Below are positions 11,590-24,734 of a stretch of 64,000 nucleotides of DNA, piece after piece (positions within the stretch are counted from its first letter, which is position 1; the number at the start of each line of letters is the position of its first letter). Below the pieces are notes generated by a model. That model was not told the DNA's origin. It did not search any database and saw nothing but the letters and a program-made list of their open reading frames with translations. The stretch spans positions 186,001-250,000 of the forward strand of contig VWPU01009686.1 in the NCBI GenBank assembly GCA_013398955.1, given 5' to 3'. Source of the stretch: Callaeas wilsoni. Taxonomy: Eukaryota > Chordata > Aves > Passeriformes > Callaeidae. The translations under genes were made by a program, and so were the position numbers.

Positions 11590-13990
11590 ATCAATCAGTT
11601 TACATGAAGGTCATGTATTTTCTAGTTGATGGGAAAAAAGAAGAACAATCATCTCAATTTTTCTTAACTTTCTAGTTCCACCGTTCAAAACTAGAGCTAT
11701 AAACTCAAGTTTTCTTTCCTTCTTATCAGTCCTCTCACTACCAGTGTATTTGGCTCTAGGACAGAAAAAACTCCAGATTCATAGTATTGTAGATGTAGAT
11801 GAGATGCAATCTAGAATCTAGGTCATCTAAAAATGACGAGTACATTGTTCACCCAAAGCATTGTCTAGGCCCTTTTGACTATACATCCTATGTACAACAA
11901 GAGCTTAAACACCTTCCTCCCATGTAGACTTTTGCATTGCAGACACCCACAGGTAGGTGCCTGACTGTGAAGCTGGACATTACTCATGAATTTCAAAAAT
12001 GGTCTCCAGCTTTTCTTGTAGCACAGCTGCTGCAGGTAATTGATCTACGTGGGTGAGGTGGAGAATATTTTCCCCAAGCTGTTTCTCCTATTGTTTCTTG
12101 ATATCATGACATGAACTGGAGAACGTAGTTATGCCTATTTCAGCTTCCTGAAAAATAAGTCTTCATGCTTTGGTTTTGGTCAGGTTTTCTCACAGAAGTA
12201 GAACCAAGTTTGTAAACATGAACCAAACAAAAACTAACTCACATTTCAAAGGAATGGCACATAACTCTTCAAGGCTTTTCTTCATCTCCAGTTGAATTTT
12301 GCTACCCAGCCACAAGGCAGGTCTAGTACCATGTCTCTGTACAGCAGGAAAGGTTCTGTTGGCTGAACTTCCTCGCTAAGTGGGGTGTTGAACATTATAG
12401 AAGCACTGAAAAAAGGAAGAGAGAGCAGTAAAAACTGAATTAAGTTGATGTATCCTAAGGCTTGCTATTCCAGTAGAATGTCTCCTAATTGCATCCCTGT
12501 ACCAAACTAATGTGTTCATAACTTTCTAATGGCATAACAAGTATGCCTGGTGTGTATGTTTATGTACTAGTTTGTCATCTCTCTTCACTAAGCAACTAAC
12601 CCCAAGATAATTCAATGATAGAATTCATATGAAGTGTCTACACAGTGTTGTCCAGAGTCAAGTTAATCTGTGTACTGAATTTCTCTTTGGAATGTCCTCT
12701 TGGTAATTGTATTCAGAAATGCATTTTTACTCTTGATCCTCAGTGTCTTTGGTTTGCTGTTCTCCCCTTGCTTCTTTGCATAAGCACCTGGCATTACCCT
12801 GGTTGGAGAGCCACAAGTATTTGCTTTCTTCTGTTAGAAGTGGGAGAAGTAGGGTCTGCATAATGTATATTCAAGTATACTGTTTAAAAGTCAGTTCAGG
12901 GTAAAAAGATCTAGAACAACACTTAAAGGACAGTGACAATGAGAGAGAAATAATTTTTTTTGCTCTCTTTCCTCCCCAGTGTTTCTATAATCCATTAGTT
13001 AAACCTAAATTATGTCCTTGCTCAAAGTCATGCCTGTTAACAAGAATTTTCTTTCTTAGGTATTTTTCACAGGCCCTTTGAGAGGAGCACACAAACCCCA
13101 CACCAAAGTGAACAGCTTTTTTCCCAGGCGGAAGGGGAACCCTTGGTTCTGAGAGTAGAAAGCATCCTATATTCCTATGGAAAGGATGGGAAACACTAAT
13201 CATGGTGGGAAAGGCAGAAGAGGGGTACGACAGGCAGACCTTGCTTTGGATAAGGACAAAGCAATCAGGAAGATTATTTTTTTTTTACATTGGTGGCTCA
13301 GTTTCTGTGGTTAATTCAGCCTAAGGAGATGAATCCTAATCTAAGCAAGTTTAACTGCTAACACATATCCTTCTACAGTGCAAATGTCTGTCAACACCTG
13401 TAACAAGAAAACGTAACAACAATATGGGAAGTGTTCACAAGAATGGGCTCTCTTCTTGTAGCTGAAGAGCTGGTTACAGGCAGTAGTGATGCCTTGTAGA
13501 GGCTGACCTGGAACAGAGGCTGGGCAGAGTGAAAGGATAAAGGGTAGGGATTTATCGAAAGGCCTTCCCAGGGCACACCTTGGGCAGTGCAGGAGTCTCG
13601 CAGACACTACACCCAAGGTGGATGACAGCCACACGTTTTTTGGACAGATATAAGTTTTGTCCATTTGCATATCAGAAGTTAATTGTCCAATTACAGCTTC
13701 AGGCAGTGGAGTCCCATTCTCTTAGTTTGCCCCCCCCAACTCACTTTTACTTACATTTCTCGGGGCCTGAGACAGTGAGGTGTCCTTGATTCTCAGGCCT
13801 AGAGAGGAATTGTTGTGTCTGACAAAAATGGGAAAAGCAGTTGCTAACACTCTACATGGAGCTCAGAGTTATACACTAAAAAATTGCAGGATTACAAATA
13901 TATGAAAATATAAAAGCTAAAATCCAAAGGCATCAGTAGCAATATCTGGCAGCCAACAGTGCCACTTAATCTCAGATATCATGAAGATGT
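11590..13990. other. Anonymous sequence
   Basis: No gene is recognised. The segment 11780-11900 faintly recalls the 3' tail of old CR1/L3-type repeats on the minus strand, but the match is too weak to call. A T tract lies at about 13276-13286. A 109-codon minus frame at 13341-13670 shows no domain. Confidence 0.4.
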
Positions 13991-13997
13991 CTCAAAT

Positions 13998-14636
13998 TTA
14001 TAAGCTTGGTTTAAAAAAAATCATAGGAAAGCAAATGAGTCTGCAGCTGATGTCAGTGAGCCCTGCCTGCTCTGGGCTATCTTGAAGTTTAACACCCTCC
14101 CCATCCTCAAAAAAAGAAAAAGTATTTCTGAATTTTATTCTCTCATTCAAAAATCCATAGACTGAGAGCAGAAAGAAATGCTGCAGTATTTGGCTGGATT
14201 GCCTGTTCATACAGGACATGGTATCTTTCCCAGAAATAGGAACACAGCCTGTCTTGCACAAAGAGACCATTTTAAAGACACCAGAGACTAACAAGGTTGC
14301 TACCTGCCCTGGTAAGAAGCTCCAGCATTTATTTACCTTTACTTCTAGGGATTCAGTCTTTTTCCAGTTTAATTTTGTATTCCAGCTTTTGTTATGCATT
14401 TGTCTGAAAGACTGAATAGCTTCTCCCAACAGAACATCTTTTCCATGTCTGATAATGTAAAGAGAGTGATCAAGTTGCTTATCAACCTTTTTGCTACAAA
14501 ACCAAGAGTGGATAGACTTTCCCAAGAATGACACTACATGGATTTTTTTTCCATCTTTGACATATTTCTGTGCTTCCATTTTATAGCTCGAGTGTTTCCC
14601 ACCTCCTTCTAAAAGATGTGTACTGAAGCTGGACAC
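13998..14636 (-). other. Longest open frame in the window (212 codons), unidentified
   Basis: This minus-strand frame runs from ATG at 14636 to a stop at 13998 and is clearly the longest in the window. The predicted protein is basic and rich in Lys, Ser and Phe, with scattered Cys (CSKK, NKCW, CKTGC, SCM, SCRLIC). I see no signal peptide, no clear membrane segment and no motif that I recognise. There is no good promoter, no flanking splice pair and no convincing polyadenylation site. Random A+T-rich DNA of this length would seldom give a frame this long by my rough estimate, so it deserves a check. It could be an old transposon or retrogene frame, a genuine single-exon gene, or chance. A 65-codon plus-strand frame at 14218-14415 overlaps it. 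Confidence 0.15.
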
Positions 14637-14639
14637 AAG

Positions 14640-15155
14640 GTTTTAATAGAAGTCTCATCAAGGAAAAAACCCAATAATTTCTTGGATTTTAGTTCATATT
14701 TCTAATTAACGAGGGCTAAATTGGTCACAGCATCACAAATAAAACTCAGGATTAGGCAGTTATTGATGGCAACACTAATCTCCTCTGAATTTTCCAGGAC
14801 AGGTTTCCACACTATAGATAGACCTTGTAATGTTCATACAGAAACATTCATTCCTAGATTTTTAAATGCCATGTTTATTTCTAAATGTGCCCATTCCACA
14901 TAAAGCGCATAGGAGTGGATTTCACTTTACTCCCTCCTCTGATAATGTACTAAAAACATTGCTTCACTTTACCTAAAATGGCAGCAAACAAATTTGGGTT
15001 CCAGTGGTGCTGCAACAGTTAAACAAGGGCGTGGATATGTGAGAGAGAATTCAGAGTAGAGGAACAAGCCCTGCAAGACATTACACTTTTTTTTGTATCA
15101 GGAAGTATTTGTGAGTCTGAGTGAAACAGAAAGCCACAAGCAGAAAAGTTTGGGA
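14640..15155. other. Anonymous sequence
   Basis: Nothing is recognised. The CR1/L3-like element that follows (minus strand) may extend into the last bases as its unrecognisable distal part. Confidence 0.45.
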
Positions 15156-15159
15156 GCTA

Positions 15160-15610
15160 CTTACCTACGTAAATGATTAAAATAATTTGATACTGTGAGG
15201 CCAAGGACCATTCCCTAGAAGCTCTAGCAATAATGCTCATTGATGCCTTCCTATTAGCAACCACATTTTAAGACCTGTCACTGAACCAATTTTTAATCCA
15301 CCCAATTTGCACCTGTAACCTAAGATTTTTAATCATGCAGTACTGTGTCAAATGCCTTGGAGAAATCCATGTAAACTATGTCAGCACAGTTGCCTTTATC
15401 AAGCAGAGCCGTAATCTTGTCAAAAAAAGCTATCAGGTTTTTTTGACAAGACCTACTTTTCATGATACCATACTGACTGGCATTAATTAGATTTTTAATC
15501 TCTAGGTCTGTGTTCCTAGAATCATAAATTAACTTTTCATTAAACTAGTGAATTTACCCTGCTATCCCAGGAAACTGATCAGACTTCTCTAAAAAGCCAG
15601 ATTTCATTGC
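15160..15610 (-). mobile_element. CR1/L3-like LINE fragment, reverse-transcriptase core
   Basis: On the minus strand the reading passes through NASQYGIMKSRSCQKNLIAF, then DKITALLDKGNCADIVYMDF and SKAFDTVLHD. This is the QHGF-x-KGRSC-x-TNL to DFSKAFDTV region of CR1-clade reverse transcriptases, and the catalytic Asp of DFSKAF is kept. Upstream, at about 15490-15600, the DNA resembles the VSLTS to QHGF spacer. Downstream, at about 15160-15320, weaker similarity continues through a WIKNW-like block and a G-x-VLGL-like block. Stops after DFSKAFDTV show that the copy is dead. A full element is 4-5 kb; about 0.45 kb is legible. The divergence suggests an old amniote subfamily, not the recent avian CR1s. 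Confidence 0.85.
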
Positions 15611-15614
15611 AGGT

Positions 15615-17345
15615 CTCATTCTTTTGGGGCTCCCCAAATTTTAAGACATTTTCTTTAAGTACTTGCAGTTTGATAATTCTTCTTGTATTTTCTTTAAGTC
15701 TTTTTCAAGACTTTTATGTGAGTTTCTAATTATGAAAATGTCACCAACATATAGCACAATTTGAAAAAAGAAAAAACAACCTGGCTTCACTATTTTTAAC
15801 TAAATATTATTAATGCATCAGCATTATTCAGCTGCATCATTGGAATTACTTCTGTTATAAAAGAAAATTAAGTGCCCAAAACAATAACTCAAGGGGGCAT
15901 AATTTTTCCTAAATCCTTCTGGATGCGTGTGAGTTCCTCCTTTAAAATCAGGTACAATTCATTACAACACATTTCCCATGACAGACCAAGAAACTAAAGA
16001 AGTGGTTACTTAAAGATCACAACAATAAGAGAGAATTTTCTGTGGTTTTCAGTGCAGCTCAGCACTCATGAGATCCCTTCTGTAATACTAATTGATCTTT
16101 CATTAACATAGTTCAGAAAAGATTTGGACCAACAGCAGAAAGTCAAGACAAGCATAGCAGCGATGGAGAGGCAAAACCTGTGAAAAAATATCCAAAAAAT
16201 TGGGTTGAAATTTGATAAGCTTTGGTAGAAAGGATGACAAGGGAAGAAGCTAACAGCCTTCAAGTACATGAAACATACCTGCACAGCAAAAGTATTAATA
16301 TCTGTTCTCCTTAGTTCTTAAATGAATTGGAGACCAAGGCTGAATATGCAGAAGACCTTCTAAAAACAAGAGCAGGAAAGCCTTGCAGCTGGTGCTTTTT
16401 GCTGGATGTTTTCCTGCCTTGGGCCATGAAGGAAATGGATGGTCCCTTCAGGTGTCTTCCAGTCCTGACAGTCTGTGCCATGGCTATCAGGAACAGGACT
16501 TTTCTGCCCAGAGTCTATCATGAGCCTGAAGGTGTAAAAAACTCGCTTTGTTTCAGCAGCTCTCCTTCCAGTTGGGAGGTTCTTTCCCTGTTCAGGTTTG
16601 TGGTGGGGTTTTCTCTACATATCTTTAAAAATAGACAGTCTGACATTCTCATCATCATAACATGGAGTCATTTCCATTGTTATGAGCAATGAGTTAAGAA
16701 GTGAGGTAGATACCTCTGTCACTGTAATTTGCCTCTATTTGTCAGGCTGTATTAAATGTTCACTTAAGAGTTATTTTATCATTTTTAAATTATCTTGGCA
16801 TTTATTTTATTTACTAATAGCAAGATTTTGTGTGGGCTGCATGTAGCGGCAGGCAGCAGCATAACAGTGATTCTGCACAGCTGCTAATGCCTCTTCTTCA
16901 TGGAGAGTGAGTGGGAAGAGCGAGGAAATGAGTGGAGATTTGGCTTCTTCCCTTCGGTGTGCCGGCTAGCACAGTTGAATCATCACAGCAGGGAAAATGT
17001 AAAACTGTGTATCAGCAACAGATGACTTCCCTTTGGAGCACAAGAGCAGTGCAGTAGACTTTTAGGTACCTCTCCATAAAAAAACATGTTAGATGGTACA
17101 GAACATACCACACACAACTTAGCCCTGAGTGAGTTGGTGCTGGCACAACATGTCAGGCAGACACCTTGGCTAACTTACCCCAAATGGCTGGTATTTCTCA
17201 AGACCTCTATTGTGCTACATTGAAATCTTAGTGAGACTCAGACAAGGTTTAGATTTCTAAGCTCCAAATCTCTTCAGACCACCATTAAGCTAATAACTGC
17301 AAACGCTCCTTAATATTTGGCATGAAAATTGTCTTAGATTTGTCA
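15615..17345. other. Anonymous sequence
   Basis: No gene or named repeat. The 121-codon plus frame at 16327-16692 has no domain, no splice context and ordinary composition, and I regard it as chance. Confidence 0.45.
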
Positions 17346-17350
17346 TCTTC

Positions 17351-17396
17351 TGTGTGCCTGTGTGCATATGTGTGTGTGTGTCTGTGTGTGTGCGTG
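17351..17396. repeat. (TG)n microsatellite, interrupted
   Basis: TG dinucleotides with occasional C and A interruptions run from about 17351 to 17396 and abut the 22-bp tandem duplication. Confidence 0.9.
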
Positions 17397-17439
17397 TATC
17401 TAGCAGGGCATCACTATGTATCTAGCAGGGCATCACTAT
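17396..17439. repeat. Exact 22-bp tandem duplication
   Basis: The unit at 17396-17417 is repeated without a mismatch at 17418-17439. Perfect identity implies a recent event, probably slippage or break repair next to the TG microsatellite. Confidence 0.95.
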
Positions 17440-17441
17440 GG

Positions 17442-20400
17442 ACACCAAATGCTTGAGCCCCTGTATTCTACCACCTAGGCATTCCTTTCCTTCTTGAAGC
17501 TGACTCCTGAGAGGTCCATGTCAGTCAGTAAGAGCTCTTTGAAATCACCTTCTGGAGCAAGTGCTACATAAGGTACAGGGGCAATTACATTCTATTAAAT
17601 AACTTGGTAACATTGGATGCCTTGTGATAAGAAATATGACTTCCTATTAAAGACTGTACCCTGAAAAAGAGATCTGTACACCCTAGGGGATGACCTTTTG
17701 CCTAGGGGCTGGTCAGTATCATATCATTGTCCCGAAAGAGCCCTAGGAACTCTGGAGTTTACTGTTGGGAATTGTGTTCATGTCATAGATAGATATGGTC
17801 TTTTTATAAAATAATTTTTCAAAAATAGTTGAATGGAGACTAAAAGCCAGGTATATTCCCTTTCTTAGATGATCTGTTTAGCAGACAGGTACCATGCTCT
17901 TCCCAATGCACTCATAAAAGATCCCTTTAGATCATTCCCATTAATATCTTCCACCAGTGGTTTCTGCACAGCTTTGCGGATTTTTTTTCTTTCTTTAAAG
18001 GTTCTGTCACCTTGGTTGCAAAAAGGCTGTGCTGATGTTTAAATAGTTATCCTGTTAGCTACAACTGCTTTCTTTTCATACTTCTCCTTCTGATATATAG
18101 AGACAGTCACTGGGTATAAAATCATGTAGTTCAAACTGCTAACTAAACATTGTGCTGTAACAAGCAAGAGATAAGAACGACCACCCCATTTCTTCAATAT
18201 TTCCTGGGTTTTAATTCTTACCTATGCAACTTTAACAATAATTTACAGAAATCTAGCAAATAAACAGCCAGACGTGCCCTGCTTTAGGATCCTGTCGGCA
18301 CCTAGTCAATCGGAGTAACTCATCCTGTTGAATTTTGTATATCTACATACCTTGCTGAGCTGAGACAAGATTGGCATCCTTACAATGGCTTCAGATTTTT
18401 GTCCTGTAAATCTGATGGGATTCTTTCAGTTTTATCTGGAAATCAAAAATCTCACCATTAGTTTACTAGTTAATGAAGAACTTAAGGTGTAGTATTATAG
18501 AAATTGCCAAATCAAAAAGGCATGGCACTTTTTTCACTGTGTTTCAGTGTCAGAAAAATGGAGCATTTTTCCTTTCTGAACTTGACAGTTCTTTCAAACC
18601 TCCTTCAAATTCATAAAGTTGTAATCAAAGCATTTTTATTTATATGTGAAATTCAATTAATCTTAAAAGAAAATACCTGGTTAGATGCATGTAAACATAC
18701 TAGTTAAGCTGTTTATCTTCATTTTTTCCACTTCAGTGATTGTGACTGTGTAGAATAGACCATAAAAACTGCACCAAAGAACATCTCTTTTTATTGCTTG
18801 TCAAATTATTGCTGTGATACCCATAGTGAGTAGTGAAACGTTGTGAACCACTGTTAGCAACAAAAAAACCGAGTGTGAGTTGTTCATTGAGTTTAGGTAA
18901 TGTACCATAAAACATTGCATGAAAACACTAATTTTGTCAATATATATTAGTAGACAGAAACAGTGTTTACCAACGAGAAGGTGAAGATGGTTTTTAACAT
19001 AGTTTATTTATCTGAAGGGCTTTGTTAAGCTCTACTTAATCACTTTATGTTGAAGGAGCAGAATCTGCAATTTGACCTATGTGTCAGTCAGTCTGGGGGA
19101 GATGTTATACCTGACAAATGCTGACATTTTTACAGTGAGCGACACATGCATCATATGTTTGACATTGAGCTATCAGTTAAGGCATCAGTGGTATTACACC
19201 AACCATGTTTTGTCATTTTTATCTCTACCATGTTATTTTGATTAGTCTCCCTTTGTATTTGACATATGTGCAACATACAGGAAATTTGTAGGTCATCACT
19301 TCAGTCCTGCTGGTACTTCTCTTAGGAGTCTAAAGACAGCACCTGACATTAGCTCCTTCCTCACAGACCTGCCCTGACTTTGGGTATCTTACTGAAGATG
19401 ATCCTGAGACTGTTGTTACAGTGTGGCTTTAGGAGCTGTACAGATAAGAGCTAGTTTTATTTAATTTATCTGAACTGTATAAAGAGAATCATAAAACCCA
19501 GTATTGTCAACCTTTAATAATACTACCATTGAAACCTTTCATTATCTTAATATCAGTGTATTCAAGGAGAGGTTCTTTGTCTCTGTCCTTTTTCTTAAGA
19601 TGCCTGTTTCTCAGTGTTAAGTAGCAATTGTTGGTTAAGATCAGTAGAGGGGAAAGCATTATTTCTTGGATAGCAAAACAGTTGATCTAAGCACATCATA
19701 ATAAAATTTATAAAGTGGCAAACATTGCAGCTCATACATTTCTTCATTATCTTTTCTCAGCCTTTCCCCGTAAGGTTTATTTTCTATGTAGCTTCTTATA
19801 CTGCTTCTGTGGTTCTAGATGATGAACTCTGATGAGAACAATATTTGTTGCACATTTCATTCTCTGTCTTGTCACCCTCCAGGGGAAGAATTGTGAGTGT
19901 GCTAGATTTGGCTTTGCAGGCAGACTAGGAAGGGACTACCAGATCCTATGCACTACAGAAAGACATGCAATGTAGACTGAGCCTAGAAGACTTCCCCAGG
20001 CCACTGACTCAACAGGACATAAAGCACTGCCTCATCACAAAAAACCCAAGCCCCTTCCAGCTAGATTCTTGCTGCTAGTGCCTAAGCATCAAGGCTGTTT
20101 CTCTTCAGGAAAGCCAGGGGCAAGACACCCCAGAGAGCAGGCAGTGTGAATCTTTCACTGCTCTCTAGAAATCCAGTGGCACAGCAGTCATGATGACAAA
20201 GCACATCAGGAAGGCTGAGTATCAGTAGTACAGAAATAGAAACTGTAGCGTAAATGATCAGCAGCCACAAAAGCCACACCTTGCCACTAGAAAAGAAAGG
20301 TAATGATCTCAGGATAGTCAGCATCCTGTGCTACATATTGCCAGTTTTCTAGACATCCCAGGAAGCGGGCCATACCTCAGGAGAAAACAAAAAGTCTTGA

Positions 20401-22325
20401 TAAACTTTATCAGTCCTGCTAGGAAAAATGTTCATTCTGGACTATAAAAATGGTGCCATTAATGTCAGCTTGTGAGCAAAACGTGACATATGACCATGGA
20501 GAGCTCTTCATGGAGTATCATGATGGCTTAATCTATGCCAGTTCACGCAGTGAACATCCTCCAATTCTTACAGACCGCATCCTGGAGAAAGACTTGGGAG
20601 GATACTGTTCCCCTGTTACTTGTATCATGATTTCTACACGGGAAACATTGACCTGCAACCCAGATGTAAATAGAACAAAAATGTCCCACTAAGGTGTTAG
20701 TCTGGATAAGCGGGAGACTAGGACCTCTAAACGTGTCATGGCATAAATTCATGGCATCACAAATAGTCCAGGCACAGTCCAAGACCAAGTTCCACATCCA
20801 ACACCACCATCCACTCAGAGTTTGTGCTTAGGTGGGGTCTATCTCCAGAACTTCAAAGAAGGACAATTCTTCTGCTTCCCTACCACCACTACTGAAAAGC
20901 AGTCCATCCTGGGAGAAGAACTCCTTTGTGGCTGTTGTTCATGGAAAGCCAGAAATGTAAAGACAGACACTCATTTATCAGCTAATGAAAGGCAACTAAA
21001 TCTCTTTTCATCTTCCTCCAAAAAATCAAACACTTCAGGTATCTCAACACCTGAAGCCTCTCTATTTTTTATGTATTTTATAGTCACTGATATGTCCTAG
21101 TTCTCATCAGAAAAAATGACAACCTAATATAACAGCATTATTCCTTTAATCTAAATCAGATTTAATAAGCAATGTTTTTAATGAGTTTTGCATATAAACA
21201 AATGATTTGGTTTCTTTGGCTTTGTAAATCTCATTTATTTATTCATTCTCAAAAGTTTTACTAACTCTGTCTTCATTATTTGAATTTCATATTAAAGGTA
21301 TGGGAATGAGCCAGACCTTTTATCTTACCATAATAAACATCTTGTAATGTAAAAATGAACACAGATCAACCAAAGCGTATGGCTGGTATTCCCTTCATAT
21401 GCTCTAACACCTGGCAAAATTATTCATTAATTCAACAGCCACATTTAAAAGCAACAGTTCAAAGGCCTGTGAATGGTAAAATAACATGTTCAGAACTGAA
21501 GTGCTCTTCAGCAGCAGCAGTGTCAGAGTTTAGAGAAAGAACCATTTCCTGTGAGATGGAGGGCTAGGGAGAGTGAAATAGTGGTTAGGAGGATCTCCAC
21601 TTTTTAAACTCATTTCTTCAGCATCTGGCAAGGGCAGCAGATATTAGATAGCATGCATTTAAGAAGAGAATTTTCCATTCTGAAGTTTCTTTATAAAGAA
21701 AACTTCCTTGTGTTATGTGATTTGTTTTTTCTCCTGTCAGGAGTTAGTCACCAGGCAAAAAGTGACTCATGAAGTAAACAGAAAACACGCAAAGGAAAAG
21801 AAGGATTAGGACTTTGGTGCAATACTTTTAGATACGTTAGAAGATGATTAGTGTGTCATTTAGCTTCTATCAGCTGAAAAGTCTAACATGTGCTAGTCAC
21901 ACAGAGCTATTTACAAAGTTCTTTGTTTGTTTGTAGCAGATGAAATGCACCCTGTGCAAAAAGCTGTCCCAAACTGGATTTGCTGCACCTCAAATATCTT
22001 CATCCCAGAGAAGCATTTTTGCCAAAGACTGATTCCCACTTCTTTTTGGAAGGTCTATATATAGATTTTAAGAGTATGTTCAGTTCTTCATGGAAGGCAA
22101 TAATTCCCAAGCTGTGATCTTTTGGATGCTTTTACATAGAAAATGTGTATGAACTCCAGAGCATAAGGAGTTTGGCTTGTGCCATCCTTAGCACAATCCC
22201 AAACACCCCTAAGTATCTGCAGCTGGAAAGAACCACACTTGACTGCCCACACTTACTCAGATCACTACATGCCCAAGACTGTCCCCTTCTAGGGACAAAA
22301 ATGTCAAATCCATGACAGAGCAGAC
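17442..22325. other. Anonymous sequence
   Basis: No gene is recognised in this 4.9 kb. Small frames at 20082-20324 (minus, one hydrophobic stretch), 20450-20692 (plus) and 20822-21100 (plus) cluster in a more G+C-rich patch but show no domain. No LTR or LINE is legible. Confidence 0.4.
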
Positions 22326-22331
22326 AGTGCT

Positions 22332-22375
22332 CTATTTATACAGGGCCCTATATATAGACAGGGTCCTATTTATAC
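22332..22375. repeat. Short minisatellite, about 2.6 copies of 16-18 bp
   Basis: Units beginning CTATTTATACAGGG, CTATATATAGACAGGG and CTATTTATAC follow each other with small length differences. It contains several TATA-like hexamers, but there is no reason to call a promoter. Confidence 0.75.
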
Positions 22376-22704
22376 ATTCATGCTGCTGCATAGAAAAAGG
22401 TGTTATTGGATTTGTAATCTACTGACCTGCAGATGTTCCAAGTCTTACAGTGTAGATGCACATTGTAGGAAGCATGTGATGAATGAAGCAGGCCATTTAC
22501 CCATGTCCACCAAAGAGTTTTAGAAGCCCCTCTAAAGCCGTTCACTTCCAAGATTTTTGCTTTTGATATGACCAAATGCATTCATTTCAGGGAGCCTGCT
22601 TGTGTGCAGGAGTGCTACAGACTTGAGCTTCAGGAACTGCTACGTCTTTTACAACAATTTATTTCTCTCCTGTAAAATTATACCATCATAAGAGGCCTCA
22701 TGCA

Positions 22705-22790
22705 AGCTTACTGAAGTTCACTGACATCTTTCAATGGGAATAAAATCTCCCACAGACTGAAGTGGACACTGAATCAAACCTTAGGTGAGG
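22705..22790 (+). repeat. Old amniote-type interspersed repeat piece
   Basis: The segment holds a TGAAGT-x-CA-x-TG block, a CAATGGGAATAAAA block and a GACTGAAGTGGACA block. This pattern recurs across amniote genomes in decayed dispersed repeats. Four other places in this window carry similar blocks. The family name is not certain. Confidence 0.35.
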
Positions 22791-22794
22791 TGGT

Positions 22795-24260
22795 CTTTAC
22801 AGGGTTCAGAAATTATTTTTTCTTTATCTCACAATTTTCTTTCCTTTGGTGATGATATATTTCTCATACAATTAGTTACTGAAACATGGACTCTCATTTA
22901 CATCTTAAGACACTATCTCCAGAGGACGGAAGCAATTATTCCATAGCACCTTTCACCTTCTTCAGTCTATGTAATTTTAAATGCCTCCATCCATTAAGTG
23001 ATTTTAAATTGATCTTCTCCCTTAAATCCCCAATCTTTCCTCTCAAGGTTATTCAATTATATGTGTTGTATTGGGTAGTGTTCCATTAAAGGTTTTCATG
23101 TTTTGATCCAGTAATAAGTGCAAGCTTTGGGTGAAGGAGAGGCAGCTGATGGTCTTCTGCTTTTGTTTTGAGACCTATTTTTTCTGCATTAAATTGTACA
23201 GACAGAAAATTCAGACCTTTTAAAAAATCTGGGGTTTTTTACTTATTATTTGAACTGTTCATTTTATCCACCCTCTAAGATGCAAAGGGTCAGATTTGTT
23301 TTATATAGATATTTTCTTCATAATCAAAAAATGTGGAATTAATTGAAGTCCAAATTTCCAAAAAGGTAGTTCTTTAATGAAAATTGTGCATTTCTAAGTA
23401 GCATAAAACAAGAGAGCTGCATCAAATGTGCTGAACTCCTGTAAATCTCCACTGATCTCAGGAGGAACAACTACTTAAGAATGAAACTTTGAAGTCACAC
23501 TTCTACACACACTACTTTGAAAACACAATCCTTCATTTCAGTTTCCCACTGTACAGCAAGGAAAGACTTCTTGATACGGAAACATGTGTTCTTTCCTAAA
23601 GATTTACCCTACTTTTTAACTAAGACAGAGCAAGATCAGCTCAATATGCTAAGATAATGTTAAGATAGTGTACAGATTAAGATAATATGCTGGAATCAAA
23701 ATAGACACCTTATGAACCACATTTGCAGACAGGTTAAAGAGAAATCATATTCAGATATACAGGAAGGAAAATTTCTGTCATTACTGTTTTCTCATGAATT
23801 TCGCAAGTGATATCAGTGGCTGACATTAAATAGAAGCAGTTAACATCGTCCTCTCATTGCCTTGAAATGGAACTGCAGATGAGGTGGCATTTGGCACTGT
23901 GACCTGTTTCAGATGTCTGTCACACTGTAATGTGTTGAGTCTCTGTACGAAAAACATAACAAGATATCCAGTGTGAGAATAGAGGTGATAGATTGCAAGA
24001 GCTCACCTTTTAACAGGTGCTGATCCAGGAATGCAACCACTGTGTCAGGCTGAGAAGCACAGCCCCATTAACACTGACATAATGAAGGAAGGCAAATGCT
24101 TCTGTAGTAGATCACAAGTGGATAGATGTCCGTGCTTGTACCACTTTCAGTTTGGATCACAGGTACTGTGCAAGGCTGCATTGTGTTACAGGTGGTTACA
24201 CTGAGGGAATGGCTCTTCTCTCGCCCATTATTGCCTAATAGAGTATGACTGAACACATCC
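22795..24260. other. Anonymous sequence
   Basis: No gene or clear repeat is seen. The segment 23430-23470 (an AACTCCTGTAAATCTCCACT stretch) may be another trace of the old dispersed family. Confidence 0.4.
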
Positions 24261-24261
24261 A

Positions 24262-24325
24262 TCCTTAACTTCAGTGGATTTTTTTACTAGGTCTTGCCAC
24301 TGACTTCCATTTAATTTATTCTGAT
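24262..24325 (-). repeat. Old amniote-type interspersed repeat piece
   Basis: Contains CTTCAGTGGATTTTTT and CTTGCCACTGACTTCCATTT, which look like diverged reverse-complement versions of the blocks at 22705-22790. It lies just before the young CR1 copy, which begins 136 bp further on. Confidence 0.35.
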
Positions 24326-24460
24326 TAAATGAGAGCTGCATGTGGAGCATGGTGTATCTAGGTTACATATATTCAGCCATTCAGTCCTCATTAGCTTTGG
24401 GGTTTATGACTACAAATATCAAAAGTGACTATAGCCTTGGTCAGTAGTGAACTAGATATT

Positions 24461-24725
24461 TCATAGGATCACGGAATCATGGAATCATAGAATGGCCTAG
24501 GTTGGAAGGGACCTTAAATATCATCTAGTTTCAAACCCCCTCCTATGGGCAGGGACACCTTTCAGTAGACCAGGTTGCTGAAATCCCCATCCAGAGTGGC
24601 CTTGAACAGGTCCAGGGATGGGGCATCCACAGCTTCTCTGGGCAACCTGTGCCAGTATCTCACCAACCTTCCAGTGGCTGCTTTAATTGTTGCAGGAAAC
24701 AGCCTCCTAGTTCTGCTAGTTTACA
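24461..24725 (-). mobile_element. CR1 LINE, 5'-truncated 3' end
   Basis: On the minus strand the sequence ends with the avian CR1 3' terminus: a GGTCCCTTCCAACC block, then imperfect copies of an 8-bp ATTCTATG-like repeat at 24461-24495. Upstream, at 24540-24680, comes the end of ORF2 and the start of the 3' UTR, including blocks for CAGGTTGCCCAGAGAAGCTG and TGGATGCCCCATCCCTGGA. About 265 bp are present, which is ordinary 5' truncation for CR1. Similarity to the recalled consensus is high, so this is one of the youngest insertions in the window. CR1 normally leaves no clear target-site duplication and none is seen. It supports an avian origin for the DNA. Confidence 0.95.
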
Positions 24726-24734
24726 TTACATGAC

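Noticed and set aside
11780..11900. Possible CR1/L3 3' tail on the minus strand
   Set aside because: Only a loose resemblance around AGATTCATAGTATTGTAGAT and GGTCATCTA; not enough ordered blocks.
16327..16692. 121-codon plus-strand open frame
   Set aside because: No domain, no splice or promoter context, and a length expected by chance in a window this size.
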